Source of the DNA: JAFMKE01 sp037624485
GTDB lineage: Bacteria; Bacteroidota; Bacteroidia; Chitinophagales; UBA8649
DNA: 64,000 nucleotides
Assembly: GCA_037624485.1 (NCBI GenBank)
Contig: JASJJC010000024.1
Coordinates: forward strand, 17,702-81,701
Direction of reading: 5' to 3'
Numbering within the stretch: position 1 is the first letter of the stretch; every line of letters begins with the position of its first letter. Shown here in pieces: positions 53,739-61,899 of the stretch. Below the pieces are notes generated by a model. It made no database searches, had not been told where the DNA came from, and worked only from the letters and a program-made list of their open reading frames with translations. A program made the translations under genes and the position numbers.

Positions 53739-55121
53739 CTAATTGTAAAAGAATACATTGTCGAGAAAAAAGTTTGGTAGTTCATTACCCTCATATATCA
53801 GCAGACCTAAGGCATTTTTCGAGCTTAATCCGTTCAATGGAATATCTAAACTATTCCAAATACCTGAAGTCAAATCCAAATCGGTAAAACTTTCAATTAT
53901 GTCTGCATCATCTCCTCCGCCATCTGTACCATCCGGACCAAAGTCACGTATAGTAATATTCAAGCTAGTGGACGACTGAACTGCTACAGGAATGAATAAA
54001 TCCAGATGAAGGTGAGTCATTGCAGAAGCATCTACAGTAGGATTAGAAAACTGATTACCCACAAAATTAAATTCAACATAATTTAAAATATTATCGCCAT
54101 TAATGGAAAAATCTTCCGAGCGGGTAGTTTGAAAAGGTTCCCAGTATCCATTAAAAAAATCAACTGGAACATTATTGTAGTGGTCACTATATAAGGAAAC
54201 CACATTAGCTTGGTCATATGTTGGTGTTGGCGCGGAGCTAAAACTCCCTTGAACATTTAGGGTTAAACTTCCATCTGCCTCTACTCCGTCTATATATCCT
54301 CTAATCAAGGCCAAACCTTCACCGACTATTTTGATCTTATTATCTGCATCGATTTGCACTACAGATTCATTTCCGGAGGTCAAAGAAAAATATCCCGGTT
54401 GGATATTATAATCTTTAAAAACCCCATCTGGTTGATTAATAGAGTAGCTGACATTTTCAATATTAACAGCTATACCCTGGTAAGCTAGTTTGACTATGTT
54501 ATCCCCACCCATTATTGTACTTTTTGGGTGAGCGAGTAAGCCCGTCTTTTCAAATTTAATTTCATCTAACCAAAACGTATATCCCTGGCCATTCTCTGGC
54601 CCCTCAGCAAAATGGAGCAAGCCTTTTTCACTGCTTAGTTTACTTGCATCAGGAATTGGAATATAGTACTTTTTCCAATTGGTATTCACATCAATTGAAG
54701 TTGATACTTCGTATAAGTCTTCTCCGAAAGAGATTCCAAAACCGATGACATCAATTGTTGCTGATTTTGTTGCCTTAGCATAAAAAGAAAGCGTATTATA
54801 CTCAGATAAATCTCTGCCATCGCCTACAAAGAAGGTGCCTCCTGCATATGAGCCATCCGAAGAATTCACATCAGGCACTGCGAATCGCATAGCAGATGCA
54901 GAGCCTCCGTAAGTCACTTCACTCGTAACATCAAATGCTGAAAATGAAGCTCCTTGGAATACAGCATATTGCAAACCACTACTAAAATCATCCATGAAAA
55001 CATCAGGATTATTTGAAAAAGAAGGTGATTTAAAATCCGCTTCATCTGGTTTACAAGCAGCAAGCGCAACTATGATGAAAGCAAGTAATCCGATTGCTTT
55101 GATATTATTTAATTTATACAT
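53739..55121 (-). CDS. Glycan-binding-type lipoprotein with two jelly-roll domains
   Basis: A 460-residue lipoprotein ('VALAACKPDEAD', C23). It seems to hold a carbohydrate-binding-like jelly roll (about 40-195, 'FMDDFSSGLQYAVFQG', 'GYTFWLDEIKFE'), a middle Ig-like or BIG2-like domain (about 200-310), and a second jelly roll (about 325-460, 'MTHLHLDLFIPV', 'NFFLDNVFF'). No catalytic motif is visible. Its place between the barrel-fused glycosidase and GH16 suggests a surface glycan-binding protein taking the role that SusD/SusE/SusF proteins have in classical loci. It lies 85 bp after the barrel-fused gene and 21 bp before GH16. Confidence 0.78.
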   Translation of the reverse strand: MYKLNNIKAIGLLAFIIVALAACKPDEADFKSPSFSNNPDVFMDDFSSGLQYAVFQGASFSAFDVTSEVTYGGSASAMRFAVPDVNSSDGSYAGGTFFVGDGRDLSEYNTLSFYAKATKSATIDVIGFGISFGEDLYEVSTSIDVNTNWKKYYIPIPDASKLSSEKGLLHFAEGPENGQGYTFWLDEIKFEKTGLLAHPKSTIMGGDNIVKLAYQGIAVNIENVSYSINQPDGVFKDYNIQPGYFSLTSGNESVVQIDADNKIKIVGEGLALIRGYIDGVEADGSLTLNVQGSFSSAPTPTYDQANVVSLYSDHYNNVPVDFFNGYWEPFQTTRSEDFSINGDNILNYVEFNFVGNQFSNPTVDASAMTHLHLDLFIPVAVQSSTSLNITIRDFGPDGTDGGGDDADIIESFTDLDLTSGIWNSLDIPLNGLSSKNALGLLIYEGNELPNFFLDNVFFYN

Positions 55122-55206
55122 AATCTATTTTTTAATCAGCCAATTATAATTCTTGCCTCTGTAGTTATTAATCAACCTTAGAAAGCATTCAAAGTTTATT
55201 AATTAA

Positions 55207-58200
55207 TTATCTATCTCCACCTATATTTAATTGAATATATGCTCTTATTTCCCATTCACTCCCTCTATCAAAACCGTCAAGGTTACTTACACAAACTGTG
55301 TTTCCATTTACATCTGTAGTTGTAGCTGGGCAATATCGATTCGAGTATTGATCCAATGCACGCCAGGTTCCCAAAATTCCAATTTTAGTTTGAGGAATAT
55401 ATAGCCAAGAAGGTTTGCCTAAAATAGTAGAAATATCTAAGGTGAATTGAAGCGGGAAAGTTAAGTTGAAATCTCTATGATAATCATAAGGACCCCAGTC
55501 ATTAATTTTCATGCCATAGTTCACTTTCAATTGTTTGTAAATCAATCTCACATCTCCTCCAAAACGATTGAAACTTCGCTCACTGTCACCATTGGCTTGT
55601 GCCTTACCTGCATAGAAGTTTCCAATAATTCCAAAATCTGGATTAATTTTCGAAACAATTCGTGCATTCGCTTCCCATAAATCTTGTGCTGGAGCTGCTC
55701 CCGGAAATGCGAAAATCGTTCTACCATCCTGCAAAATCCCAATAGAGGCATCTTGGGAAGTTGGAAGGTGCCTAAAAATAAATCCTGCACTTGCTGCAAA
55801 TTTTGCATCCTCAGCAAAATCATTATCCCATTCGTACATATATGTGGCAGGAGTTGGATCAAAAGTTAATAATATCTCACCACCTATTTGCTCACGATTT
55901 CCTCTAACTACAAATGGATCATCAATAATATTTCTTAATCTTGCTGGAGCTGCAAGACTAGCAACCATTGGCCCTTCTATTGGTCTTTGCCACAAAAAAT
56001 TAGGTGCAATTTGAAAGTCCCCTACATTAAACATTAAACCGGTTAAGAAGTTGTATTGATTGCCGCTTCCACTATCCTTTAATCTCCAGCCTGTAAAAGT
56101 TAAGGTGTTGTCCACTCCTCCATTGGCGACTAAACCTTGAGCAGCTCCTTGAGCATACCAATTGAATCGACCCCCAGTATAAGTAACTTTTGCCTTTCCA
56201 CCCCAATTATCTTGTGGTTTAATTGTTGTTTCGAATGCTTGCGGATTATTATCCTCACCTCTAAGCACTTGGTAAGCCCTTCCATTCAATGGATTTCCTC
56301 CCCAAATTCCGCCAAGAGCTACGCCAAATTTCCCATAATCTGCATGAACATACAATGTTGCTCTTCGAGTTTTAGGTTGAGGAATCGCAAATGAACTTTC
56401 AGTATTACCTCGCTGCGTGATATCTTCATGAAAGATACCGGCTAGCTCATAATTTTTAAATTCTCTTTGATATTTAACCAATAATGCTGGGTTGGCACCC
56501 CACCATAATTCGGGACCAAAAGCAATCTTTAAACCCCTGAAGTATTTTTTCCCCTCGAGCTCTAAACCTAAAGGAGCATTACCATTATAAGTGTCAATAT
56601 TGGGTCCATAGTATGCTTCTGGATACAAACCGAAAAAGTCGCCCTCATATCCCCAATGAAAATGTCCTGTTCGATAGAAAGCATCCAAATTAAATAACTT
56701 ATGATTCCAGTTAAAGCTTGCACTGTATACTTGAAAACGATTGACATCTTGCAATTCCACTGGGCCATTGGAGCTGTTTACCGTAATCGGACGACCACGA
56801 TTCTCATAAAAGATCTCATCTATTGGATTCTGCGCAACATTGCCCAGCATATTAAACTCTACATTTGCGCTAACATTGGGTGCTGGATTTGCTTGTATCC
56901 CAATAAAAAAGGATTGCATGTGGTCAAAGCCTAATTGGTCAGGATACTGTTGAACATTTGGATCTACACTTTTAGGAGTGGACACTCTATTTCCACCGGT
57001 ATTAAAGGTGGTGAATCTAGCTGAAAAACGGCTCAATTGAATATATTTATTTTTTCCACTTTGCATGGCAGCTTTGTCTCCCCTAGCTTTGAGAACTGAC
57101 TCTGCAATCTGCACTTCCTTGTTAAAGTAGTTTTCTAATTCTGCCGTCCCATTTGCTGTATCGTAAGGGTTGAATTCATGAACTTCTTTCAACGCATAAT
57201 AAGCTGCACGGGGATATAACTCGTAAAGTCCGCTAACCTCAGTTGCTCCTTTAGCACAAATACCAAACCACTCCTCGTTCATGTTATTTTCGCCTTCTTT
57301 GTAATCCATTTGGTATCCACCATTGGACCAAGAAGCGTTATTATCATGCACACTCAAATTCTTTGTTTGCCCAAACTTCCACCAACCATCACTAAATTGA
57401 AAGGTAAATCCTCCTATTGAATTACCCGCGCCACCAATTCCCGCAGCATTTGAATAAATTTCCTTCCAGTTGCCAACCATGTAGTAAGCTTGAGCTTCTT
57501 GATCCTCATTATTTTCCAAGGCACTAAAAGCATCTGCACCAAACTCTGTAAACATTAATGGTTTACCGTATTCATTTTTTACTCTTTCAAAAGCATCTCT
57601 AAAAGACACGCCTCGATACATGTTTGTTCCGAGAATATCTACATCAGGACACTTCTCTGCTATGATATCAATAAACAATAGATCTCCATTACATAATGCT
57701 ACAGGATGATTGCCATCAATCTCTTTAATCGCTAGCGCACCCCGATTAAACATCTCATATAGTCCTCTTGCTCTTAATGTTGATTTCCTTTCATCCACAG
57801 GAATATCTTCAGTTTCTGCACCATCCCAAAACAAACCATAATTATTTTCATTTCCAAGCAAAAACATTAACAATCCGGGAGTATTTTTATAGTCCTCCGC
57901 CATTTCTCTCACTTCCTCTAACAGCATCGCTTGAGCCTTTGGATTGTCATAATCAGTAATTCCTACCCAAGCGCCTTCAATGGTTAAGCCATATCGGCCG
58001 AAGGAGTGATTAAGCATCGTATAAATTCCAAAATTATTATAGATGTAGGTAATCCATCTCGAAGGAATTCCAGTGTATACTCTTATGGTGTTGACGCCCA
58101 TATTTTTAAGCAAACCCATTTCAGCATCTAATGCTGACTTGATAAAATTATCAGATTGATTCCATAAGCTGTAGGTATAATTCGTGCCTATTGGAAAGTA

Positions 58201-58347
58201 ATCCCAATTCACTCCATTAATCATTAAATCTTGGCTATCTACATTCAATCTAAACCCACTATTGGAACTTTGAATATCCACCTGATTGGGCTGAGCATAT
58301 AAGGATATAGAGACAAAAAGGGATAAAAATAAGGAGAAATGCTTCAT
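55207..58347 (-). CDS. TIM-barrel glycosidase fused to a predicted outer-membrane beta-barrel
   Basis: A 1046-residue exported protein (signal peptide cut near 'SLYAQP'). Residues about 25-395 are a clan GH-A TIM barrel like the catalytic part of GH2: 'LMINGVNWDYFPIGTNY', acid/base E167 in 'LLGNENNYG', nucleophile E268 in 'LMFTEFGADAF'; the GH2 beta-sandwich domains are absent. A helical linker (about 400-432) leads to about 610 residues of alternating amphipathic strands with aromatic girdles ('FGVALGGIWGG', 'LKVNYGMKINDWG', final 'EWEIRAYIQLNIGGDR'), as in an outer-membrane barrel. The activity is probably on beta-glucan, given the operon. I infer that the barrel anchors the enzyme and may be the pore for its products. 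First gene of the operon, behind the divergent regulator. Confidence 0.75.
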   Translation of the reverse strand: MKHFSLFLSLFVSISLYAQPNQVDIQSSNSGFRLNVDSQDLMINGVNWDYFPIGTNYTYSLWNQSDNFIKSALDAEMGLLKNMGVNTIRVYTGIPSRWITYIYNNFGIYTMLNHSFGRYGLTIEGAWVGITDYDNPKAQAMLLEEVREMAEDYKNTPGLLMFLLGNENNYGLFWDGAETEDIPVDERKSTLRARGLYEMFNRGALAIKEIDGNHPVALCNGDLLFIDIIAEKCPDVDILGTNMYRGVSFRDAFERVKNEYGKPLMFTEFGADAFSALENNEDQEAQAYYMVGNWKEIYSNAAGIGGAGNSIGGFTFQFSDGWWKFGQTKNLSVHDNNASWSNGGYQMDYKEGENNMNEEWFGICAKGATEVSGLYELYPRAAYYALKEVHEFNPYDTANGTAELENYFNKEVQIAESVLKARGDKAAMQSGKNKYIQLSRFSARFTTFNTGGNRVSTPKSVDPNVQQYPDQLGFDHMQSFFIGIQANPAPNVSANVEFNMLGNVAQNPIDEIFYENRGRPITVNSSNGPVELQDVNRFQVYSASFNWNHKLFNLDAFYRTGHFHWGYEGDFFGLYPEAYYGPNIDTYNGNAPLGLELEGKKYFRGLKIAFGPELWWGANPALLVKYQREFKNYELAGIFHEDITQRGNTESSFAIPQPKTRRATLYVHADYGKFGVALGGIWGGNPLNGRAYQVLRGEDNNPQAFETTIKPQDNWGGKAKVTYTGGRFNWYAQGAAQGLVANGGVDNTLTFTGWRLKDSGSGNQYNFLTGLMFNVGDFQIAPNFLWQRPIEGPMVASLAAPARLRNIIDDPFVVRGNREQIGGEILLTFDPTPATYMYEWDNDFAEDAKFAASAGFIFRHLPTSQDASIGILQDGRTIFAFPGAAPAQDLWEANARIVSKINPDFGIIGNFYAGKAQANGDSERSFNRFGGDVRLIYKQLKVNYGMKINDWGPYDYHRDFNLTFPLQFTLDISTILGKPSWLYIPQTKIGILGTWRALDQYSNRYCPATTTDVNGNTVCVSNLDGFDRGSEWEIRAYIQLNIGGDR

Positions 58348-58425
58348 AAATTATTTTGATTTGGTTATCATTGAAAAAAACATCAATTTATGAAAAAAGA
58401 CTGATGAATTTTTAAAATTCAGAAA

Positions 58426-58459
58426 TAAATATAATGCTTTTTTTTGAAAGTGTCAAAAA
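58426..58459 (-). promoter_or_regulatory. Candidate promoter of the beta-glucan operon
   Basis: On the minus strand, TTTTTG (58459-58454) is followed after exactly 20 bp by TATATTTA (58433-58426), matching the Bacteroidota -33 (TTTG) and -7 (TAnnTTTG) elements except for the last base. The start codon of the barrel-fused glycosidase is about 80 bp downstream. Confidence 0.5.
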
Positions 58460-58465
58460 TACACT
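58449..58465. promoter_or_regulatory. Candidate operator palindrome overlapping the -33 box
   Basis: AGTGT-N7-ACACT is a perfect 5-bp inverted repeat that covers the proposed -33 element of the glucan operon, in the short space shared with the divergent Nudix-type regulator gene. It is a natural place for a repressor or activator, although 5-bp arms in AT-rich DNA can occur by chance. Confidence 0.4.
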
Positions 58466-58467
58466 AA

Positions 58468-58481
58468 TTGGAAATTTCTAA
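58468..58481. promoter_or_regulatory. Second imperfect palindrome in the divergent spacer
   Basis: TTGGAAATTTCTAA is a 14-bp palindrome with one mismatched pair, centred on GAAATTTC, directly beside the first inverted repeat. It could be the second half of a double operator or part of the regulator's own promoter; there is no further support. Confidence 0.3.
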
Positions 58482-58564
58482 ATATTTTACTATATTCAAG
58501 CTCTTGTTTTGTTTATCATTTTTTTATATAAATACACCCTCTTTTTCCCCTCAAAGACACCCTT

Positions 58565-59272
58565 ATGAAAGCCAACTCTAATCGCACACCTCAAATCAAT
58601 CCAAATGTCTCCGTAGATTGTGTTGTCTTTGGTTACTCTAATGGAGTTTTAAAAGTACTCTTAATTAAACGGAAAGCCATCGAGAATGTAAGCACTGAAC
58701 AATTTGCTATCCCCGGCGATTTGGTCAATCAAGATGAAAGCCTGGATGCTGCAGCTGAAAAAATACTTTATCGACTAACCAATATTGAGGGTATTTACTT
58801 GAAACAGTTCCATACGTTTGGCGACCCCAATAGAGTAAGTGCCCTTAAAGACCAAGAATGGCTTCGAGCCTTTAGAAAAGAACCCGAGGCTCGCGTTATA
58901 ACGGTAGCCTATTATGCCTTAGTTAAATCAGAAGATTACACGCCAACCCCTTCCTCTTTTGCTGGAGAGACTCAATGGACTCCTATTCATGAAATACCAA
59001 CATTGGCATTTGATCACAATTTAATCGTAGAAGCTGCTTACAAGCATTTGAAGGATAACTTGGTTGACAAGCGAATTGGCTTTGAATTACTTCCAGAGAA
59101 ATTCACCCTAAGTCAATTACAGAAATTTTACGAGGCAATTCTAAATGTTACCTATGATAAACGAAATTTTAGAAAAAACTTGAAGACGAAAACCTACTTA
59201 AAAAAGTTGGATGAAAAACTGAAAGGACAAGCTCATAGGCCTGCAAATTTATACATTTACAAAGAAGACTAA
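58565..59272 (+). CDS. NrtR/AraR-like transcription regulator with degenerate Nudix domain
   Basis: A 235-residue protein. The N-terminal domain (about 12-145) is a Nudix fold ('SVDCVVFGYSNGVLKVLLIKRK'), but the Nudix box is broken: where G-x5-E-x7-REUxEE is expected the protein reads 'DLVNQDESLDAAAEKILYRL', so the catalytic arginine and glutamates are lost. The C-terminal part (about 150-235, 'KFTLSQLQKFYEAIL', 'DKRNFRKNLKT') is a winged helix. This is the layout of NrtR-family regulators, some of which sense sugars in Bacteroidota (for example arabinose control in Bacteroides). It likely senses a glucan product or sugar phosphate and controls the divergent operon. Confidence 0.87.
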   Translation: MKANSNRTPQINPNVSVDCVVFGYSNGVLKVLLIKRKAIENVSTEQFAIPGDLVNQDESLDAAAEKILYRLTNIEGIYLKQFHTFGDPNRVSALKDQEWLRAFRKEPEARVITVAYYALVKSEDYTPTPSSFAGETQWTPIHEIPTLAFDHNLIVEAAYKHLKDNLVDKRIGFELLPEKFTLSQLQKFYEAILNVTYDKRNFRKNLKTKTYLKKLDEKLKGQAHRPANLYIYKED

Positions 59273-59300
59273 AGTCCAATTTCATGAATAAAAAAGCTTG

Positions 59301-60164
59301 TTATTTAATTTTAACTGCTTCTAGAGTTTTGTGATATTCCATTAATTTGAATACAGGCTTTCTGAAAAATTCATCAAAACTCAAACCATACTCACTGCCA
59401 ACATACTCCATTTCATCTTGAAAGAAATAAGCTATAGAGCCGACGAAACTAATCTTAATATCCGTATAATTATCAAAGCAACAAATATGCTTTTCAATAA
59501 ACTCTCTGAACCCTTTTTTGACTATCTGCTGAATATAAGAATGTTGTTTATTTGCAGAATAGAATTCCATAAAACTTGCCAGATATACATTCGCCCTTGC
59601 AGAGCTGTATGTCTTAGCGGTAAACTCAGCATGGGATAGATTATAGGTTTCCTTAAAAGCTTTGGCTAAGTCCTCAGGCAGCTGCTTATTAAAGTAGGCA
59701 TTTAACAGGGTTTTACCGAAGTAACAACCACTAGCTTCATCACCGACAATGTAACCTAATGGAGGATTTGATTCTGTTAATATTTCCCCATCATAATAAC
59801 AAGCATTAGATCCTGTTCCAAGAATACAAGAGATACAGGGTTCTCCTTTGTATGCAACCAATGCACTAGCCATTAGATCATGTTCAACTTCAATGACAGC
59901 TTTTGGGAAAAATCGCTCCAAACCATTTAATACAATTTTGGAATAATGATTAGTCGAGCATCCTGCGCCATAGAACCAAACTTTATTGACAGAATACTTA
60001 TGTTCATTCAAGAAAGTATTCAACTTTAAATCCCCATAAATAAAATACTCATCATGGAAATATGGATTATACCCCAATGTTTGCTCATGATTCACTATGT
60101 CCCAATCATCATTTAAAACTAGCCAATCACATTTAGTTGATCCGCTTTCTGCAATTATTATCAT
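59301..60164 (-). CDS. BadF/BadG-type sugar kinase (N-acetylglucosamine-kinase-like)
   Basis: A 287-residue ASKHA-fold kinase: phosphate-1 loop 'IAESGSTKCDW' at the start, phosphate-2 'ILGTGSNACYY' (about 115-125) and 'GDEASGCYFGKTLL' (about 142-155). The family includes N-acetylglucosamine and other hexosamine kinases and is common in Bacteroidota. It is convergent with the regulator gene (28-bp gap). By position it could phosphorylate a sugar released in the glucan pathway, but the family's usual substrate is an amino sugar, so the link is uncertain. Confidence 0.85.
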   Translation of the reverse strand: MIIIAESGSTKCDWLVLNDDWDIVNHEQTLGYNPYFHDEYFIYGDLKLNTFLNEHKYSVNKVWFYGAGCSTNHYSKIVLNGLERFFPKAVIEVEHDLMASALVAYKGEPCISCILGTGSNACYYDGEILTESNPPLGYIVGDEASGCYFGKTLLNAYFNKQLPEDLAKAFKETYNLSHAEFTAKTYSSARANVYLASFMEFYSANKQHSYIQQIVKKGFREFIEKHICCFDNYTDIKISFVGSIAYFFQDEMEYVGSEYGLSFDEFFRKPVFKLMEYHKTLEAVKIK

Positions 60165-60194
60165 ATTAATTTGGGTTTATAAACTATGGTTTAC

Positions 60195-61799
60195 TTATCT
60201 AATTAAGGTTAATGTGCCACTTCGAATCATTCTTTCAGCCCTTCCAAAAGGCAGTGCTTCGATGTAGTATATATATAAGCCTATAGGACATTTCTTTTGC
60301 GTTTTACTATCCCCAGTCCATTCGGATTCTTCATTAATACCAGAAAAAATTAACTCTCCCCACCGGTTGTAAATTTGCATTTCAATTTCTTGAAACTCCT
60401 CTTTATTCACTAGACGAAATACATCATTTACTCCATCTAAATTGGGTGAAAATGCATCTGGAATTTGAATGGCTAAATTCAAGGGTAAACCAAAAACTGT
60501 GACCGTATCTAAACCTATGCAAACACCCTCAGTAAGTTCTAAATAGAAAGTCTGAACAGGTTCAGAAACCACGAAGTCAAAACTCGCTTCGGTGCTATAA
60601 ATACTATCCATAGAAACCCATGAAAATCCAAAACTTGAAGAAAGCTCATTAGATTCAAGAGTGAGAATCTGCTCATAGGATATGATTACATCATTCCCCG
60701 CATTAGCATTGGGAAGAGGATTGACCACTAAGCTAGTTTGTCTTACATTTGGACATATCAACCCAGGAATCTCTTCAAAATATATGCCGGTTTGGCTTTG
60801 CCATTGACCTGCGATGAACAAACTATCATTTTGACATATCTCTTGGGTTTCAAAAGTGGTATCAACTGGAAAAAAAATCAAGGTTGTTTCAGTAAATTCA
60901 CTGCAATTAGCTGTTGACGTGATATCATAAAAAGTGCCTTCATTAAATTGCCAAGCGCCACCCACAAACAAGCTATCGGCAGGACAAATTTCCTCAAAAA
61001 CTTGAATGGTATCGCTAGGTACACTAGACACAAGAATAGTATCACCATACTCACAAACTTCAAAAAGCGAAATGTCATCAAAGGCAAAGTCATTTCCATT
61101 ACCAGATAGTTCTAAATCATATAAACAAAAACTAACACTTGCCGAGGTAGGGCTTGTCCATAAAGCTACTCTTTCTTGCCATATACAAGGACCAAAAGGT
61201 GAAAGATTGGTGCTGATTATCGCCCCATTGATTTTTAACTGAATGTTGGATAAAATATTTGACCCAGTTACTGATTGTATCCAATAAGAAAATTGATATT
61301 TGCTTCCTGCTTGTACATTTATGTTTTGGCACCAAATTGCATCCGTTCCCCCATTAAATGCCGAACCATCGATAACCATCATGTTCCCATTGCCCGAAGA
61401 ATGGTCAGTGCAAGGGTCAAATGGATTAAACCATATATTTGGATTATTAATCACACCATACGAAGCTTGAGGACCAAAAACATCCGCTATTGGATAATAG
61501 GTGTAATCCGTACTAAATAGGGTGTTACCTGACTCAAAGTCTCCGTTAACAACTAAATTGTTGCTCCCTATTTGAGTTGCGGTGCAAAAATAAGTCCCGG
61601 GTGTATTGATAGTATTGGTGCTTAAACCAGTATTGTCATGCCATTGATAGTTATCGTAGATGTTATTAATTTCAAGCAACAACTGGTCATTAATACATAT
61701 TGAGGTATCATTACCAAGGTTAAAATTTTGATTACACTGAGCAAAAGTTCTCCCAAACAAAGCTAATAATAAAAGAAAAAAAATATTTTTGCATGACAT
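60195..61799 (-). CDS. CHU_C surface protein with CBM-like domain
   Basis: About 534 residues from the ATG at 61799 (a TTG three codons earlier is less likely). The signal peptide ends near 'GRTFAQ'. An N-terminal Ig-like module ('NLGNDTSICINDQLLLEI') is followed by a jelly-roll domain (about 75-250: 'VVNGDFESGNTLF', 'WCQNINVQAGSKYQFSYW', 'FAFDDISLFEVC'), typical of carbohydrate-binding-like modules. Two short repeats with 'EICPADSLFVGGAWQ' and 'EICQNDSLFIAGQWQ' follow, and the CHU_C domain ('IPDAFSPNLDGVNDVFRL' to 'SGTLTLIR') ends it. The protein should be exported by T9SS and attached to the cell surface; adhesion is the likely role. It lies 30 bp upstream of the kinase gene on the same strand. 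Confidence 0.87.
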   Translation of the reverse strand: MSCKNIFFLLLLALFGRTFAQCNQNFNLGNDTSICINDQLLLEINNIYDNYQWHDNTGLSTNTINTPGTYFCTATQIGSNNLVVNGDFESGNTLFSTDYTYYPIADVFGPQASYGVINNPNIWFNPFDPCTDHSSGNGNMMVIDGSAFNGGTDAIWCQNINVQAGSKYQFSYWIQSVTGSNILSNIQLKINGAIISTNLSPFGPCIWQERVALWTSPTSASVSFCLYDLELSGNGNDFAFDDISLFEVCEYGDTILVSSVPSDTIQVFEEICPADSLFVGGAWQFNEGTFYDITSTANCSEFTETTLIFFPVDTTFETQEICQNDSLFIAGQWQSQTGIYFEEIPGLICPNVRQTSLVVNPLPNANAGNDVIISYEQILTLESNELSSSFGFSWVSMDSIYSTEASFDFVVSEPVQTFYLELTEGVCIGLDTVTVFGLPLNLAIQIPDAFSPNLDGVNDVFRLVNKEEFQEIEMQIYNRWGELIFSGINEESEWTGDSKTQKKCPIGLYIYYIEALPFGRAERMIRSGTLTLIR

Positions 61800-61899
61800 G
61801 TAGTGCAATACTTGAATCTAGTTAGTGTACTTAAAACACTAAATTTAATTCAATAAGCTCAAAATTCAAAATTCGACGCCTACTAACTTGTAAAAACTG

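Noticed and set aside
59301..60164. BadF-type kinase as a certain member of the glucan operon
   Set aside because: It is convergent to the regulator, not co-transcribed with the glycosidases, and its family usually acts on amino sugars; kept as a possible accessory only.
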